Shown here piece after piece: positions 23,783 to 49,500 of a stretch of DNA of 64,000 nucleotides. This DNA comes from Angiostrongylus vasorum (Eukaryota > Nematoda > Chromadorea > Rhabditida > Metastrongylidae), in NCBI GenBank assembly GCA_018806985.1, contig JADANN010000273.1, positions 744,001 through 808,000 of the forward strand. The letters run 5' to 3'. Numbering within the stretch: the stretch's first letter is position 1; every line of letters starts with the position of its first letter. The notes below the pieces were generated by a model. That model was not told the DNA's origin, did no database searches, and saw nothing but the letters and a program-made list of their open reading frames with translations. Position numbers and translations under genes: made by a program.

Positions 23783-24217
23783 GTTGCGAAATGTAACTTT
23801 CATAGTGCTGAGATATTTGCAAAACTCGGGCCGCAGGTGTCAGCGGTGGTGAACGAACGCGCCATTGTCCTTTCCGGGGAGTAACGCGTTCACCACCACA
23901 CCATGCTGGTCCTTCGTTTCGCCTGTCTCTCAGTTAGTTCTATCGATCACAGCCATCAGCAATCACCCGTCAACGGGATTGATCTGGGGAGGCCAAATCG
24001 GAACCCCCCCCAGATCAATCCCTTTGACGGGTGATTGCTGATGGCTGTCATCGATAGAACTAGCTGAGAGACAGGAGAAACGAATGACCCGCATGGTGTG
24101 GTGGTGAACGCGTTACTCCCCGGAAAGGACAATGGCGCGTTCGTTCCCCACCGCAGACACCTGCGGTCTGGAGATTTTGCAAATATCTCAGCATTATGAA
24201 AGTTTTATTTCGCTAAG
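23783..24217. repeat. Long hairpin (fold-back) element
   Basis: Left arm 23783-23989 and right arm 24007-24217 are reverse complements over about 207-211 bp with roughly 92 percent identity by eye, around a ~17 bp spacer. Outer ends are 'gcgaaatgtaactttcat' and its partner 'atgaaagttttatttcgc'; inner ends are 'ggattgatctgggg' and 'ccccagatcaatcc'. The left edge is preceded by GGCAGGGT. A related half-copy lies at 30910-31070. No coding capacity. It is probably a non-autonomous DNA transposon of the fold-back type; a transcript would form long dsRNA. Confidence 0.9.
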
Positions 24218-25040
24218 ACATAGAGTTTAAAACGGCATCTAGACTGTTATGTCGTGCTTTTTCGATACACATTAGTTGTATGAATAGCTGTCTTCTTGGT
24301 AGCAGTATAACCATTTCAGATTCACAAAGGCCCGTGAGTATCTTTGGTGATAGACTTAGGATACTCTAACACAACTAGATTGAGGGGAATGCTTGAATAG
24401 TATCCAGCATTTTAATGAGGAGTGGATGTTACAGGTCATAAAGACGCAGCTGAACCCCTGGGCTTACTCATATCATTTTATGAACAATGGCTGACAACGA
24501 AGTGAATGTAATGCAAGAATAATAGTGCAATTAATAATAGTCTAACGTAAGCGGCTGCTTCTTGTTCTGTCGCTGATGAATCAAATATTACAGTTTTTTT
24601 TTATTAGAATTGTTTAGCTAATGAAAACGTTTATTGACAAGGCTTCTGCAGTGACAACCTCAAAAAATGAGAGCATGCCACAAATTTATAAAGATCTTCT
24701 TCAATGCTTAGGATGGAAAGCTAAGCTGGGTCTGGTTTTCTATTTTCGGAAGTGTACGATGACGCAATGAAAGTGGATGTTCGCAAACACGAGAAGCCGT
24801 GCTTTTGGGAGGACTCGCCGACCGTCGTCAAACCCATAACTGTAGGATTCGTTATCAAACACGTATTCACACAGATGTGTCGTCTCTGATGTGTCGGGTT
24901 TTCAGGTCAGTACAGTACGTTAGACTTATTTGACAAATTTGTCATAGCTGATTGAGTATGCTCAAAGACTCAACTAAGATTTTATAAGTATGACGAAAGT
25001 ATCTTCGTACGATTAGTGCTTGTTCTCTCATTTGATTCAG
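24218..25040. other. Intergenic, upstream of Ly6-like gene
   Basis: No repeat or supported gene. The missing first exon of the Ly6-like gene should lie here: the acceptor at 25040 is clear and the frame requires an upstream exon that ends in AT if the start codon is split across the junction. Confidence 0.4.
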
Positions 25041-26161
25041 GAAACATGTCGAGTATAGTTTTCTGTCTTTTCTTGTCGCTTTTCCAAATGTGCTGTGCAT
25101 AACGTGCTATGAGTGTACTTCAACACAAGGTCAAGAGTGCAAGTACACAGCGACGTCATGTCAGTATGGATTCTTCGGATGTGTCAAGATTGCTGCCTTT
25201 TCTGGAGGAATCGACAAAAGTATGCAATGCAATACTGTATATGAGTTATTTAGCAACTTTGGAATTTTTCTAAGTATTCTTTTATAAGCATCATACTTCT
25301 TAATTTTTAACCAAAAATGTTAAAATCACATCTATGTGTATTGTGGATAGTCTCGAAAAATACAGCAAACAAAAAGAATGGGATTTCACCGAGTATGATT
25401 TTAGTTCTTTGAGCGCGTGTGGCGCAGTGGTCGGAGGCGCCCTGCAACACACACGTGGAATCGGTCCACGCGCCCATGGCCCACCAAGCCTTACATCCCT
25501 CCGGGGTCGACGAATTGGTACCAGACTTGTCTGGTAGGATAGCAGCACTGACTAGATGCATCGGTAGGCCACCGTGAGTCATTCTAAAGGCTAGATATGC
25601 ATTCAGTCACCTCCAAACGATGCTTAATAAAGTCTCATGCATGGCGCATCCTTCAGGGATTGATCAACGCCGAGAGGTCTACCCTTCATCCTTATGATTT
25701 TAGTTCTTCAATCCGAAATTGGAAAATTCATACATACAGAGTAAGGATTAATTTCCGAAAAGCACTATGCTTAATATTAGTTTCGTTTTTTTGTCTGACA
25801 AGTACTTCTGATTTGGACAGAAACCAAAACACTGAAGTGCTTATGTCATACTTATGCATCCAGCACTTTTAGTGGGAATGTGGTACGACCAAGACAGACG
25901 AATAATCTCAATGATTAGAGGATGTGCTATAGTGCCATTAGGAGGTAAATTGTCCTAAATCATCGAAAATTTTTTTTCTAGTCGCACATGAGTGCACTAT
26001 CACAGATTTATTCAGGAGTAGATATGTGCGAGCAGACTTCAATCCTCGGCACCAGAATATTGAAGTGTACGTGCTTCAACGACTACTGTAACTCTTACAG
26101 TGGTTTTTCGTTATTTTCCTACTTTGTTGTTACAACAGCACTTGTCCTTTTGTTCTCTTAG
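25041..26161 (+). CDS. Ly6/three-finger secreted protein, probably GPI-anchored
   Basis: Three plus-strand exons keep frame: 25041-25219, 25873-25944, 26016-26161 (stop TAG). The reading gives about 131 residues plus an initiator in an unseen upstream exon. The N-terminal part has a signal-peptide core (FLSFLVAFPNVLC) followed directly by the Ly6 opening ITCYECTS. Cysteine spacing continues with ECKYTATSCQYGFFGC and RGC, and ends with the diagnostic KCTCFNDYCN. A hydrophobic tail (YFVVTTALVLLF) after a Ser/Gly-rich spot suits GPI attachment. This is the uPAR/Ly6 fold as in the C. elegans ODR-2/HOT type family; such proteins act at the cell surface. A SINE copy lies inside the first intron. 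If exon 1 reads AT|G, translation starts MKHVEY. An ATG at 25046 is in the wrong frame. Confidence 0.8.
25411..25680 (+). repeat. tRNA-derived SINE-like repeat, copy 5
   Basis: The best-preserved copy, in the first seen intron of the Ly6-like gene and in its sense direction. The head GCGCGTGTGGCGCAGTGGT matches a tRNA A-box (TRGCNNAGYNGG), and GTGGAATCGGTCC falls where the B-box should be. The body has 'ccaccaagccttacatccc' and 'gtaccagacttgtctggta'; the tail is 'cagggattgatcaacgccga'. Confidence 0.85.
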
Positions 26162-26168
26162 GAACGAC

Positions 26169-26174
26169 AATAAA
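26169..26174 (+). terminator. Polyadenylation signal AATAAA
   Basis: Canonical AATAAA eight bases after the Ly6-like stop codon. The very short 3' UTR is usual for nematodes. Confidence 0.75.
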
Positions 26175-27334
26175 TGCTCCGAAGTGAACATTTCACTATG
26201 GTTATTAGACTCAATAATGGGAATGAATTAATAGCACACTGTAATTCTGGAAGTTTTCAAGCAGTATATACTAATAAATGAATATATCAGTCTGATGGAT
26301 CATCCATAGTCGTATTGCTTTCGGAATGTTTTCTTGTGTACAAGATGTTATGCGCTACTGCACGTACTAATATTTATTGGTGATACGGTTCGGCTAGTAC
26401 GAGGGGGAAATCGTTGAACGAAATTCGTGGTTACTATTGACAACTAAATTAAAATGAAGAAAAAGACGAAATGAAAGAAATCGATGGAAATCTGTGTAGA
26501 TTTGTCAAACGCAACAATGAAGTGCTAGGACCCGACGATAAATCTCAAGTATGACATGGCAATGCGAAACGAGAAGAAAAGAATGTTCTTAGACGACTAA
26601 CCACATCGGCACAGGGATCGTATCGTTCACTGATAAACATTCATTACTCACGCTCACAATGCCTTAGACTAATGCTTACAGTCTACAAGCTAATTTGAAC
26701 AACAATACAAAAACAAATAAATAAATAAACATGCAGTGGAAAATTGCAAAGTGAAGGTACTTGGAAAGGAAGAAATCTGTTCGTGATTCGACCATTTAGA
26801 TGTGATTATGAAAAGAGAGGAAAAAAAGGAATCAACAACGATTTACACCTTATCTGACTTACCCATGAGGGAAAATGAAAATTTTCTTGCTGAATTTTGA
26901 CTAGATGGACGCTTCGGAGTGCATTCGATGAGCTTTGCTTGTTGATATGAACCGGGACTGTAATGGGACTAACGTCGGAATAGTGCCGGCACTGCTGGCA
27001 ATTATTGACTTCCAAAACTTTCTACATTGATACAACAGCAATTAAACTTCGTCATTCAATTACATTAAATGGAATGCTAACTAAGCATTGAAATAGAGAT
27101 TATCTTAAAATAAGAGACTTTCTAGTTCGAACCACCAAAGGTCAGTAATTCGCCACTGACTTTTGCCAAGAACTCATTTTCTGATTTGTTAACTTAATTC
27201 ACCGAAAATTCAGTACTTCTGTAGAAAAAACTTTCCTATTACTTCATCCACGGAAGAGGATGAGAAACAACTTTACTTGTTTTAGCAAACAGTGAACAAT
27301 TCTAGAAAGCCAGAAGAACCACTATATAGAGAAT
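26175..27334. other. Convergent intergenic stretch
   Basis: Lies between the Ly6-like gene (plus) and sad-1 (minus). A minus-strand frame around 26866-27000 ends at a perfect donor (TCATGG|gtaagt) and could be a further sad-1 C-terminal exon, but it does not resemble the expected tail. Confidence 0.35.
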
Positions 27335-27546
27335 CTACGAGTAGCGAGCATGGATTTTTTTTAAATGCTTTCTTTGCTTTAAATGTGTAAAGCAAAGAAA
27401 ACCACACCTTTTAGGAGAGTGTTGTTCCGGTCTGACGTTGATTTTGGAGTGATTCGTACATGAAGGAAGAACTATTACTCGACTGCCGCTGTTCGCCTCT
27501 ATAAGAGCTGTCGCATTCCTCCATTGCACATTTGAAGAATTCAAAC
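27335..27546 (-). other. sad-1: Candidate C-terminal exon of sad-1
   Basis: A clear acceptor (tggcttcag) at 27547-27548 opens an exon that can follow the 28257-28338 exon. Read with the strong gtaggt donor of that exon, it gives NSSNVQWRNATALIEANS and either runs to a stop at 27335 or splices at 27407 (gtgtgg). Read with a weaker alternative donor (gtatta), it gives a Ser/Gln-rich tail ending QNQRQTGTTLS with a stop. C. elegans SAD-1 has a Ser-rich tail of about 80 residues at this point, which favours a tail exon here but does not settle the frame. Confidence 0.4.
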
Positions 27547-28256
27547 CTGAAGCCACAAACAAGGTAATCATGCATAAAAACCTACAACTTTCCTCTAATG
27601 CTCCATAAAACACGCAGCTACCATCTACTGGCACCAAAATCGGATGCATCATCCTCAGTGAAAAAATTACTTTTAGGGGGATAAATTAAAAGGAGAACGC
27701 AAAATTATACACTGGAGTAGCATAAACGGTGAGATACGAGAAGTTTTGGAGATTGTGTCTAAATCCATTGATTCGCCTTATTAAAAAGTTTGAGAATAAA
27801 TGTCACATGATTGCACTGTTTAAGCAGCAAATAAGCAAGAAGATCCTACGAAAAGCATTTACATTTTGCTATTTTATTATCTCGCATACTGTTTTGAAGC
27901 AAACGGCAAACTGCTACACAAATCGCCAAACCAGAAGCCATAAAGCATTCTTGCTAGTAGATCTAGTTAGTTGATATCGTGAAGCACCCTTGCTGTAAAC
28001 GTTTAGGTCACCATTTATCAGCAAGCAATAAGGAGACAATAAGGCAAGAGAACTTCACATAAAAACTGCTTTTAAAAAGCCTTGTCTACGTTAGCAGTAA
28101 AAAATACGTGCAGAAAAGCCATCATTACCTCGAGCAGAATTGGTGTTAACCTGAAGATGTAAGAGTTTGAGACTTATAAGTGACTCCTCACCAGTTACTG
28201 ATGAACATATAGAAGGAACAAAGTGAGTTTTTTAAAAACAACCTAGTAATACCTAC

Positions 28257-42449
<14,193 letters not shown>

Positions 42450-42455
42450 AGAAGA

Positions 42456-42485
42456 TTACGCCCGGACGATGACGGACGCAATCAT
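42456..42485 (-). promoter_or_regulatory. Short upstream ORF before the sad-1 start
   Basis: The first coding exon starts at a strong acceptor (ttgttcttacag, AG at 42498-42499; exon from 42497). In its leader an ATG at 42485 opens nine codons (MIASVIVRA) and stops with TAA at 42456-42458. The stop is only six bases before, and in frame with, the sad-1 ATG at 42449. It could damp translation or allow reinitiation. The acceptor may be cis-splicing or spliced-leader addition. Confidence 0.45.
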
Positions 42486-42710
42486 GAAAAAACAAGCCTG
42501 TAAGAACAAATGTGATAGTCATCTAATAAAGTCGATCAGAGTGATCAAAGAGAGTCGGAATGAAAATATTTATGGTATATCAGATTGAGACAAATTAAGA
42601 TACTGATGTGGTAGGAAATTGTCGGAGACGCAAATTTCTACTCGCACCACAAGTGTTGCAGACGTCAACTTCGAGACCAAAACCATGGTTTCATCCGTCA
42701 GATATGACAG

Positions 42711-42793
42711 AAATAATGATATTAATAGTAATAATAACAATAATAACAATAGCAATAGTAATAATACTAGAAACAATTACAATAACAGACATA
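42711..42793. repeat. Imperfect (AAT/AAC)n repeat
   Basis: AT-rich trinucleotide tract with frequent substitutions, upstream of sad-1. The Asn-rich and Ile-rich frames across it are artefacts. Confidence 0.85.
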
Positions 42794-43391
42794 ATAAACA
42801 ATGTATAAAAAACCATATGGTTACTAATGCTAACTACTACTTTAGTTCAACTATAGTGGTTCTTATCATTAATATTACTATGCTATTACTATTATTGGAT
42901 CAATTTTCCACGAATGAGGAAATGCTCCTGATGAACTGTCAGGATTACGTGGCAACATAACGGAAGGGAGATAAAACGTCGTCAAAAAACCGGGCATTAA
43001 CATGCTCTGAGATGGCAAGTGGATTCATAGGATGAGAAGGACAATGGTCCATGCTGAGACGGATTTATACATGCCTTCTGTATACAGGTAGACAAGCAGA
43101 TTCACACGTGCTATAGTTGATTGAGTGTGCTTGAACGGTAATTTAAGTATCAAGTCAGGTAAAAGCTTGTAATCAAGAGACTTGGAATTATGTAGCGATC
43201 GGCTTGCAGTCGCTTTCAACAGTGATGTTGGACATCTGATCCAAGAAAATACGCCGCTCAATGGGGCGACGAGGTCCATTTGTTGGTATTAGCTCAAGTC
43301 ACATGAAACTACTAAAGGAATTTCGGCAAATAAAAAAAGACTTTTATAATTGTACTCATTGTTGTCATCAAAGTCATATCACTTCTACATT

Positions 43392-43431
43392 GTTATTATT
43401 ATTTTTATCATTATTATTACTATTATTAGAG
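43392..43431. repeat. Imperfect (ATT)n repeat
   Basis: Trinucleotide tract immediately before a tRNA-like repeat copy (43435-43660). Confidence 0.85.
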
Positions 43432-43434
43432 GGC

Positions 43435-43660
43435 AGAGAGCCAATAGAGCAGTGGTAGTGATGACGACTATCACAAGCAAGGTGCTGATTCGACCCTCCA
43501 GCGGGTTCACCAAGGTTGTCATTCCTTCAGATCGTGAATTTGCTACGAGGCTTGTCTGGGTAAATTCACTCTCTTCAGTACAACTGGGAAAGCTCTAGCC
43601 CGGTTTTCTCAGGACTCTAGGGAAAATTGACTTGACTAGCATTCAACGACAATCGTGACG
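43435..43660 (+). repeat. Second tRNA-like repeat family, copy 2
   Basis: CCAATAGAGCAGTGGTAGTG resembles a tRNA A-box region and GGTGCTGATTCGACCCTCC a B-box region. 'ggcttgtctgggtaaattc' and the tail 'agcattcaacgacaatcgtga' match the copy at 9220-9465. A further box pair, AGTGGTAAGG with GGTTCAAATCC (a perfect B-box), stands alone near 47470-47560. Confidence 0.5.
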
Positions 43661-43817
43661 AAAGGAAAATCCTCAAGCAGCAGCCGTACCCACATGCAAA
43701 AGCAGAGTGAAGTAGATGGTGGATGGGCGGAAGCGAATTGAATAGAGAAAATGCTGCAATCCGCACAGTAGGCGTAAACGGAGGGTCGTGTAAAGATTTA
43801 AAAAAAAAGTTATTAGA

Positions 43818-44083
43818 GAGCGCATGTAGAGCAGTGGTCAGAGGTGGATTGCTTTACTCTCTTCGTCACTGGTTTTTGTCACACCTCAGGTCAAAGCCAT
43901 CATTTTTCTGGGGTCCGAAAATTGTTATTAGACGTGTCTGGGTAGAAAGAGGAGAGGCTTAATACACCTCGAGGCTCCTGCAAGTCATTATATATGCCAA
44001 TTATGTATTAAATGTTCTTCACGATGCTTAATATAGTCGAACGGACGGCCCATCCATGAGGGACTGATCAACGGCGACGCTTT
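43818..44083 (+). repeat. tRNA-derived SINE-like repeat, copy 8
   Basis: Diverged plus-strand copy: head GAGCGCATGTAGAGCAGTGGTC, body 'agacgtgtctgg' and 'gatgcttaatatagtcg', tail 'gagggactgatcaacggcga'. Confidence 0.65.
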
Positions 44084-45461
44084 ACCACTTTACTGTTATT
44101 GTTAAAGTAATGATAATAAACTACTTCTGCTATTATTACCATTATTATTTTCAACGCTGCTGGTTTTTACTTTAGTGATTGTTATTCTTATTCAACACCA
44201 CATTCGCAGGGATCACCAAGTAGTACCATATGCACGTTGCAGTACTAGAATTTGCAACGCACTGTTGACAAAGAAGACAAAAACATATGAAAATAAGGTT
44301 TCAATAAACACGAAGAAACCATGGCCTTCTGGAACACTCCCAAAAAAGTTTCCATGAGTCAGCATATAGAAGAATTTGAGAGATGACTGCACGAAACTCT
44401 GACCGTAAAACACAATTAGGTGACCAGATACAAAATAAAACTAGAAATTCAGAAACGGATGGAATGACACAACTTTATAATTCAGTCCCTTCAAATAGTG
44501 GAGCAGAAGTTATTCGAGAAATTAATATTCATGTTGGGACCTGAAGGTTAACCACACGCTCCTACAGTAATAAAAAAGACATTTGAGCTAGGAGACTGAA
44601 TACACTTTTCAAATGTGACTTGCCAAGTAAACAAGTGAATTGCAGCCGAAAGTCGAAGAAAGAAATAAAGGGAGTGAAGTGAGCAAATATGGAGTGAAGG
44701 AAACGAATCTGTCCAGTGGTATAGGCAGAGTCGACAGCTTTATATGCTGTACAGCTGGAGAGAAACGGTTCAGCAGATATGCGAATGTGGAGGCTTACCG
44801 CGTTGTTCGTTCCAGATTTGGCTAAGACTGCCAGGACAGGCAGCCCGGCCCAGCCCAGTCGAGTCCTCCCTCTCCTCCCTAGGCGCGTTCGATAGCCGAC
44901 CCTCAGGCTTCATCCAATAAGCCTCTAACCGTCTGCACCCTCCGTCACGACCACGCTTCTTTTCAACGTCTTTTCTCCATTCCACTTCCTTCCCCTCTAA
45001 TTTAATAGATTTCTGATAGCACTGACCCACGGTTTTTCATTGTTCTTTCATATTGTTAGCTGTGAAGAAGAAACCCGTGAGAATAAAAAGTTCAATTCAC
45101 CTGTCTTAGCTAGTAACTCTATGACAGCTACATTTACCATCTGCAAACATGATCACAATACCAAAGATCACCTCAGGAAGAAAAACACAGCAAGAGAACG
45201 ACATAACCAATAGATGGATTAACAACAGCTATATCTGTAGAACAGAGTCAGATGACCGCGAAACTTGACTAGGAAGCCGTAAAACAAATCCAGAATGTTT
45301 ATAGCAAATATTACAGTAGCGCTCGTTGCAAACTACGGTGCAAATCACATAAATTGTATGACAATTTACTCCTACGTCATGTTAGCAGACAAAAAAAGTG
45401 AAGGCCACCAACAATGACTCAGAGGTTGCTCGAAACAAATTTATTTCCTCACGAAACTCAT

Positions 45462-45570
45462 GTGTGTGTACATGTGTATGTATGTGTGTTGTGTGTGCGT
45501 GTGCGTGTTTGTGTGTGTCGTGTGTGTGTCTATGTGCGTGGGCATGTGTGTGGTTGTATGTGTGTGCGAT
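45462..45570. repeat. Imperfect (TG)n repeat
   Basis: TG-rich tract with TGTGCG and TATG variants. The Cys/Val-rich frame over it is an artefact. Confidence 0.9.
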
Positions 45571-46380
45571 AATGAATAGTAAACGATACGATATAGTCTT
45601 GTATAATTATGGTCAGTTTGAAGGCCATTTCTACGATATCGTCCACTAAAAGAAGCCAGAGACTCTTCTTCCGTTTGATTCGATTGTTTAACAAACGATG
45701 CAGTTATCTCACGTTTGGTATTCTTCTTTTGTACTTACCAACTCAATCAACTTCACATCAGAACAAGGACGGGTTTCTAAAATTTAAGGAACCCTCAATC
45801 AAGAAGAAAGGTAGGACAAATATCTCCCCGTCTCACTGTATCGTGAGAACGGGCGATGGTAAGTGAGAAAAACGCGGCAATACACGACATCAAGCTTTCT
45901 GGTTGCACGGCGTTTTACGAGTGGGTGTCATCAAGACTATTTTTTCAAACAATTCTTCTTGGTTCCAAATCACCTACTTACTTTGACACTACTCGGCAAC
46001 TGGGACGAAATTAAAGCGGAAAGTACTGAAAAGCTATCAAGAGCAGAAAAACGTGATCATCTTCTACATGTTTATTTATATGTTCTTATGAACCAATCGT
46101 TTTGAGCTAATGCGAGGTGTTTGTGTTTCATTTTCCATATGATCCATCATGGTCACAGTACATCTTTAACGCAGTTCGTTCTCTAATATTTGCTATAAAC
46201 GAAGGCCTTCGAACTTAAGCGTGGATTCTGCTACTTCTCGAGGATTTTCGACCTTCATCATGGAATATCGTTGAATATTGGCCGAGTTGAATCTCCCTGA
46301 AATAGTGGCATAGCCGTGTTAAAACTTCCACAGGTCTTTGTCAGAGCATGAACCATCTTTTGTGGATGGAACGAAGGTTA

Positions 46381-46395
46381 ATACTATTATTATTA

Positions 46396-46451
<56 letters not shown>

Positions 46452-46452
46452 G
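46381..46452. repeat. (ATT)n microsatellite
   Basis: About 22 ATT units, roughly 105 bp beyond the transporter stop codon, so probably in or next to its 3' UTR. Confidence 0.95.
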
Positions 46453-46557
46453 AACTTATTATTGTTAAGGAATCCGAACCGAACAAGATTAGTAGTGCAT
46501 CTTCTCTCATCGTCACAGGTCCAGGAATCAAAGTTTATCCTTTAACGATAATGATAA

Positions 46558-49500
46558 TTATGTCTTAGGGCTCAAAAGAAACGATTCGGTGAATGCTGCT
46601 GGTTTTGCATGAATAGAAAAACAGAATATCAGATTAGAAATGACGAGCACAATTCCGTGTCCAATGAATAGATGAGACCACTGGTTCCATGTCGAATCCG
46701 GCGCTACGGTGTGAACTGAAATATGAGTTATAATTTTGTCAAAGTATGAAAAATATGGAAGTGTGGAAATCTAAATGGCAAAAGCTGACTGATAAAAAAT
46801 GCACTACTTACCAATAAATGGCTGAAGCAAAGTGACAAACGTGAGGATCAGACCGAAACAAGTGAAAAGAAGATGTGCATGCTGCCTAGAATGGTAATAT
46901 ATTCGGTCATAACAGACAGACTGGAAGCACCATGATAACAAGGTGGATTTACATGATCTTATTACAAAGGTCCCAACAAGCACTATCGTTTTAACAAATT
47001 GGAAAGAGGAAATCGGCGATAGCCCACACTTAGACACTTAGATGACCGGCTTTCAAGTGTCGTGACAGGTCTAGAGCAACAGTGTGGTTGTGATTTTGGG
47101 TTGCCTGCCTGGACTTCGAAGTAGGTTGTAGCGCTCTTAATCACTTTTGTAACTCAACGATAGTTCTCCCATCTATTCAGATAAAGCAAGTCCGATCTAG
47201 TGCTCTGGAAATACAGCTAAGATTAAGTGCATTTGATGTGAACCCCCCGCTAGTTTTTGCGATCGAGATTTGGAAGGACCTAAGCCACCAATAGGAATAA
47301 AGAAGCTTGTCTGACCAGCAGAAACCAATCCCTTAATCCCATATTCTAGGCGTTAACTACTATACGTGGGGTAGAAACTAGTTAAAAGACATCAAATTTC
47401 AGGTTGTGCATAACGTATTCGATTCAAGACTACGAAAACATATTAGGTGTGGTGATTGGTTCAAACAGTACAGTGGTAAGGTTCGAGTAGCAAAATAGTC
47501 TCTTCGTAAACCATGCTTCGCCACATTCCGTAAGGCGGTTCAAATCCACTTCTTGGTGAATGCTTACAAAAAATAACGAGGCGGAAAAGACAAAAGTTAC
47601 AGTCAAACGACGCAATACTCATCAAACTTGGAAGGAAATATCCTCATTAAGGTGAAAATGAACTTGTTTTCATAAATGGTTGATTTCTACGAGGTCCCAT
47701 TTTTCGCCCAGCCATAGTGCTCGATTGCCACAGCAAATTGTTCCTAGCATTTTCATCTAATACGGTTTACATTTGCATGTGGCGAATCTGAGCACCTACA
47801 TTCAATTGCACAGCGTAGTCCAGATTGAAATCTCCTACACTTCCCCTTATGCTAGCAAGCTATCGATGTAATCGAAGATTTCAGCACAAAAAATGTGAAA
47901 CTACACTGAGCAAACCACAGCAAAATGAAGAAGGCGCAATCCGCCGAAACGTCAGATGTTGCAAATTAATATATAAAAATTAAGTCCTGTGTGCCGCAGT
48001 GGTCCGAAGCCTCCTGCGACACACACATGGGATCGAACCCCGCGCCCGTGGCTCACCAAGCCTTTCATCCCTCCGGAGTCGGCAAATTGGTACCAGACTT
48101 GCCTGAGAGGATAGCGGCACTAGTTAGATACATCGGTAGGCCACAGCGAGTCATTGTAAAGGCCAGATATACATTCAATCACATTCAACGATGCTTAATG
48201 AAGTCGAGCCCATGGCGCATTCCTCAGGGATTGATCAACGGCGAGTGCTTTCGTCTTCTTGTAACGTCGTGTGTGCTAATCAGCAAAATAGCAGATTATA
48301 CCAAAATGCGTGAAAACCATCCCGCTTGTCTGCACTTGACAGCTTTTCTTCTAAAGGAAACTCTTTTCCTAGAACGAAAAAATACCGTTACTGCGTCTTC
48401 TCGGATTAGAATCCCATTACATCACAACCAATACTGACCGAGATACCTTATGAAATAGAGATGGCTCCTAACTGCTATTTCCGTGGTGTCATCGTTTTGC
48501 ACTAATTCCGATTAATATCTCCTCTGCTCAAAAATTATGCGCGAGAACTTAAATTGTGTACGTGCAAAACGTTTTCATTTTCATCTTGTACGACATTTTT
48601 GAAATATTTTCTATAAAGCTCTCTTAGAACAGGATTAACGCATAGTGTAGATCCATGAGCAAGGTGATTCTCCCAAAGAGTAATCACTTTGATTCAGGCA
48701 ACTTCTATGAAACCACTGATCGGTTTGTACAGGGTGATACAATAATTTGCTACAATGCTGTCTCTTCAGAAACATCATCCGTAAGCGCATATCAAGAAAC
48801 TGGCAAGATACCCAAGTTCATGGAAGACTGGATTTCGATATTTCGATAAATTACCTTCCATGAAATGGATCTGTGTAAAACCACAGTATTCCCTTAGCAG
48901 CTACCCTATATGGTAACTTTTGCCAGCCAAAAAAAAGATGTTTTAACGGTGCCGAAGTGAAGACAATCTTTCCACTGCTTATGGTTTAACAGAATGTACA
49001 AGACTCTCATACAGTTGCTCACTGCGACACAGATTTCTCACCGCTTCTTACCGTTCGCGATAGAAACAGAGTTCTAAAAGCAGTATCCAAGTCGATTGGA
49101 AAGAAAAGGATCCATACTGTAACTAAGTAGGAAGAGTGGGATAAAAACCGCTCGTGAAAGAGGAATTAAGGCACATACTATAAAAATACAATTTTCAAGA
49201 ACCGGCTTTTTCCAAAGTGCTTAGGATGGAGAAAAAGTTGATAAAAAACTACAAAGGGATTTAAGGTTGTGCAGGAAAACCTTTTATGCAGTAGTACGAC
49301 TGTTTTTTCAATTTCGTTAATAAGCTGTACACAGAAGTGCAAGAATTATAAACTCTTACTGCCAAAGATCACCGTGAAACTAACGAAAAGAGTTCACTGA
49401 CGAGATTCGCACGGGAACGAAACAAATGCAAGCTAAATGAAAACGTTCGTAGCAAGGTTTTTCAGAGTATTCAAGGTTTAAAACGGCGATATCGCCCCTT

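Larger units (their letters stand above)
44084..46557. other. Intergenic stretch between transporter and sad-1
   Basis: No gene supported. It contains a GC-richer patch around 44770-44960, unusual for this AT-rich region, that could be promoter or an untranslated first exon of sad-1. It also holds a TG-rich tract (45462-45570) and an (ATT)n microsatellite (46381-46452) just past the transporter stop codon. Confidence 0.45.

Noticed and set aside
25046..25101. ATG at 25046 as the start of the Ly6-like protein (hydrophobic MSSIVFCLFLSLF)
   Set aside because: It is in a different frame from the Ly6 domain and stops at once. The Ly6 frame has its own hydrophobic leader and an acceptor at 25040.
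28132..28153. 22-nt microexon after the 28257-28338 sad-1 exon (acceptor cttcag, donor gtaatg)
   Set aside because: Introduces an immediate stop in the supported phase. Splice-like sites this close together occur by chance.
44770..45030. Charged minus-strand frame in a GC-rich patch as a gene
   Set aside because: Composition-driven; no splice context or motif. More likely promoter or untranslated sequence.
45398..45649. Cys/Val-rich plus-strand frame
   Set aside because: Produced by the TG-rich tract.
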